A stretch of 64,000 nucleotides of DNA from Temperatibacter sp965603205 (lineage in GTDB: Bacteria; Pseudomonadota; Alphaproteobacteria; Sphingomonadales; Kordiimonadaceae). Shown here one piece after another: positions 63,503-64,000 of the stretch; within the stretch, counting starts at the first letter, position 1; each line of letters begins with the position of its first letter. The notes under the pieces were generated by a model that saw only the letters and a program-made list of their open reading frames with translations, was not told the DNA's origin and ran no database searches. The position numbers were made by a program, and so were the translations under genes. Location of the stretch: the NCBI GenBank assembly GCA_965603205.1, contig CBFDCC010000003.1:62001-126000 (forward strand), read 5' to 3'.

Positions 63503-64000
63503 TAGCTATTGTCCCTTCCTAAAATTACTGTGCAATGGCTAGACATGATGCCGCCCTGAGCGTGGACCAATGCAGTTTCAGCCCCTACCACTTGTCTATC
63601 ACCGGCTTGATGTCTTAGCTGCTTCACAGCCTCAGTTAACGCGAACATTGACCCAGGGTTGCCTGAATGACAATGCGAGAGTAACCCACCATGCGTGTTG
63701 GTTGGTAATGCTCCACCCAAATCAAGGTTGCCGTCTGCGACAAATGCACCAGCCTCGCCCTTAGGGCAGAAACCTAAATCCTCTAATTCAATAAGTACAA
63801 CAGGTGTGAAACAATCATATATTCCAGCCAAATCAATATCCTTTGGCGTAAGTCCTGCCATCTCATAAGCACGACGACCAGAATCTTCTGCCGCCGATGA
63901 TGTCAAATTATGTGACTGTGAAATATGCTCATGAGTGTGACCTTCGCCAACACCGAGAAGATATATAGGCGGCTGCTTTAATTCTGCCGCACGCTTTGCT
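63502..64000 (-). CDS. Thiolase / lipid-transfer (SCP2-type) protein, 5' part beyond window
   Basis: The frame is open from the stop at 63502 to the right edge, giving the C-terminal 165 or so residues of a thiolase-fold protein. Recognisable parts are AGLTPKDIDLAGIYDCFTP, NTHGGLLSHCHSGNPGS and the C-terminal VHAQGGIMSSHCTVILGR. These match the non-decarboxylating SCP2/Ltp thiolase group that pairs with DUF35 proteins. It is coupled to the DUF35 gene by one shared base. The N-terminal half lies beyond position 64000. Confidence 0.9.
   Translation of the reverse strand, partial: AKRAAELKQPPIYLLGVGEGHTHEHISQSHNLTSSAAEDSGRRAYEMAGLTPKDIDLAGIYDCFTPVVLIELEDLGFCPKGEAGAFVADGNLDLGGALPTNTHGGLLSHCHSGNPGSMFALTEAVKQLRHQAGDRQVVGAETALVHAQGGIMSSHCTVILGRDNS

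Noticed and set aside
1..64000. Insertion sequences, integrases, phage genes, tRNA or rRNA genes
   Set aside because: I looked for transposase or integrase motifs and for cloverleaf or rRNA-like stretches in the intergenic gaps and recognised none; small gaps could still hide an unrecognised RNA.

Overview
The window reads as a chromosomal segment of a Gram-negative, moderately AT-rich heterotroph, most likely a marine-type alphaproteobacterium. That placement is inferred from the gene families, not from a marker gene. The evidence is four TonB-dependent receptors (TBDRs), three TPR-sulfotransferase fusions, paired acyl-CoA dehydrogenases, Rieske oxygenase components, NTF2-like enzymes and coenzyme F420 genes. 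I see no rRNA, tRNA, CRISPR array, insertion sequence or phage gene. Most of the window is nutrient acquisition and catabolism.

Region 1 (1-13.4 kb) is almost entirely on the minus strand. It has a methyltransferase-like protein, a DUF2855 protein, an NTF2-AraC fusion regulator, and then a very tight operon: membrane protein, two PYROXD2/phytoene-desaturase-like flavoproteins, a GcvT-type folate protein, a MOSC protein, a PuuB-like amine oxidase and a TPR-sulfotransferase. A TBDR that runs off the left edge follows. This looks like uptake and oxidative (perhaps demethylating) breakdown of an unknown compound.

Region 2 (13.4-20.7 kb) holds a second TBDR with a strong terminator, then purine salvage: an NCS2-type permease, purine nucleoside phosphorylase, a phosphoribosyltransferase and phosphopentomutase, followed by a LysE exporter.

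Region 3 (20.7-33 kb) looks like amide, peptide or D-amino-acid use. A TBDR, TPR-sulfotransferase, MFS transporter, serine hydrolase and nitrilase-type amidohydrolase lie on the minus strand. A TetR regulator is next. Divergent from it are a D-aminoacylase, a DgcN-like (DUF1611) protein and a DgcA-like epimerase, which match the described D-glutamate route.

Region 4 (33-50.8 kb) has an exported amidohydrolase and the third TPR-sulfotransferase, divergent from the fourth TBDR. It continues with an exported RidA-like protein, a Tat-exported class V PLP enzyme, a Baeyer-Villiger-type monooxygenase, an M1 aminopeptidase with a small exported partner, a 1106-residue sortilin-like repeat protein and an aldehyde dehydrogenase. 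A 0.7-kb gap full of short palindromic repeats closes the region.

Region 5 (51.5-64 kb) resembles a degradation island for a hydrophobic, possibly steroid- or terpenoid-like substrate. It has two acyl-CoA dehydrogenases, a crotonase, a Rieske ferredoxin, a CMD/AhpD protein, two SDRs, a Rieske oxygenase alpha subunit, a TetR regulator, the F420 genes cofE-cofD-cofC, two NTF2-like proteins, a DUF35 protein and a thiolase cut by the right edge. Three near-identical 20-bp palindromes mark promoter regions of this island and define a likely TetR regulon.

The main candidate for something undescribed is the repeated pairing of a TBDR with a TPR-sulfotransferase: three of the four receptors have one as neighbour, each beside a catabolic operon.
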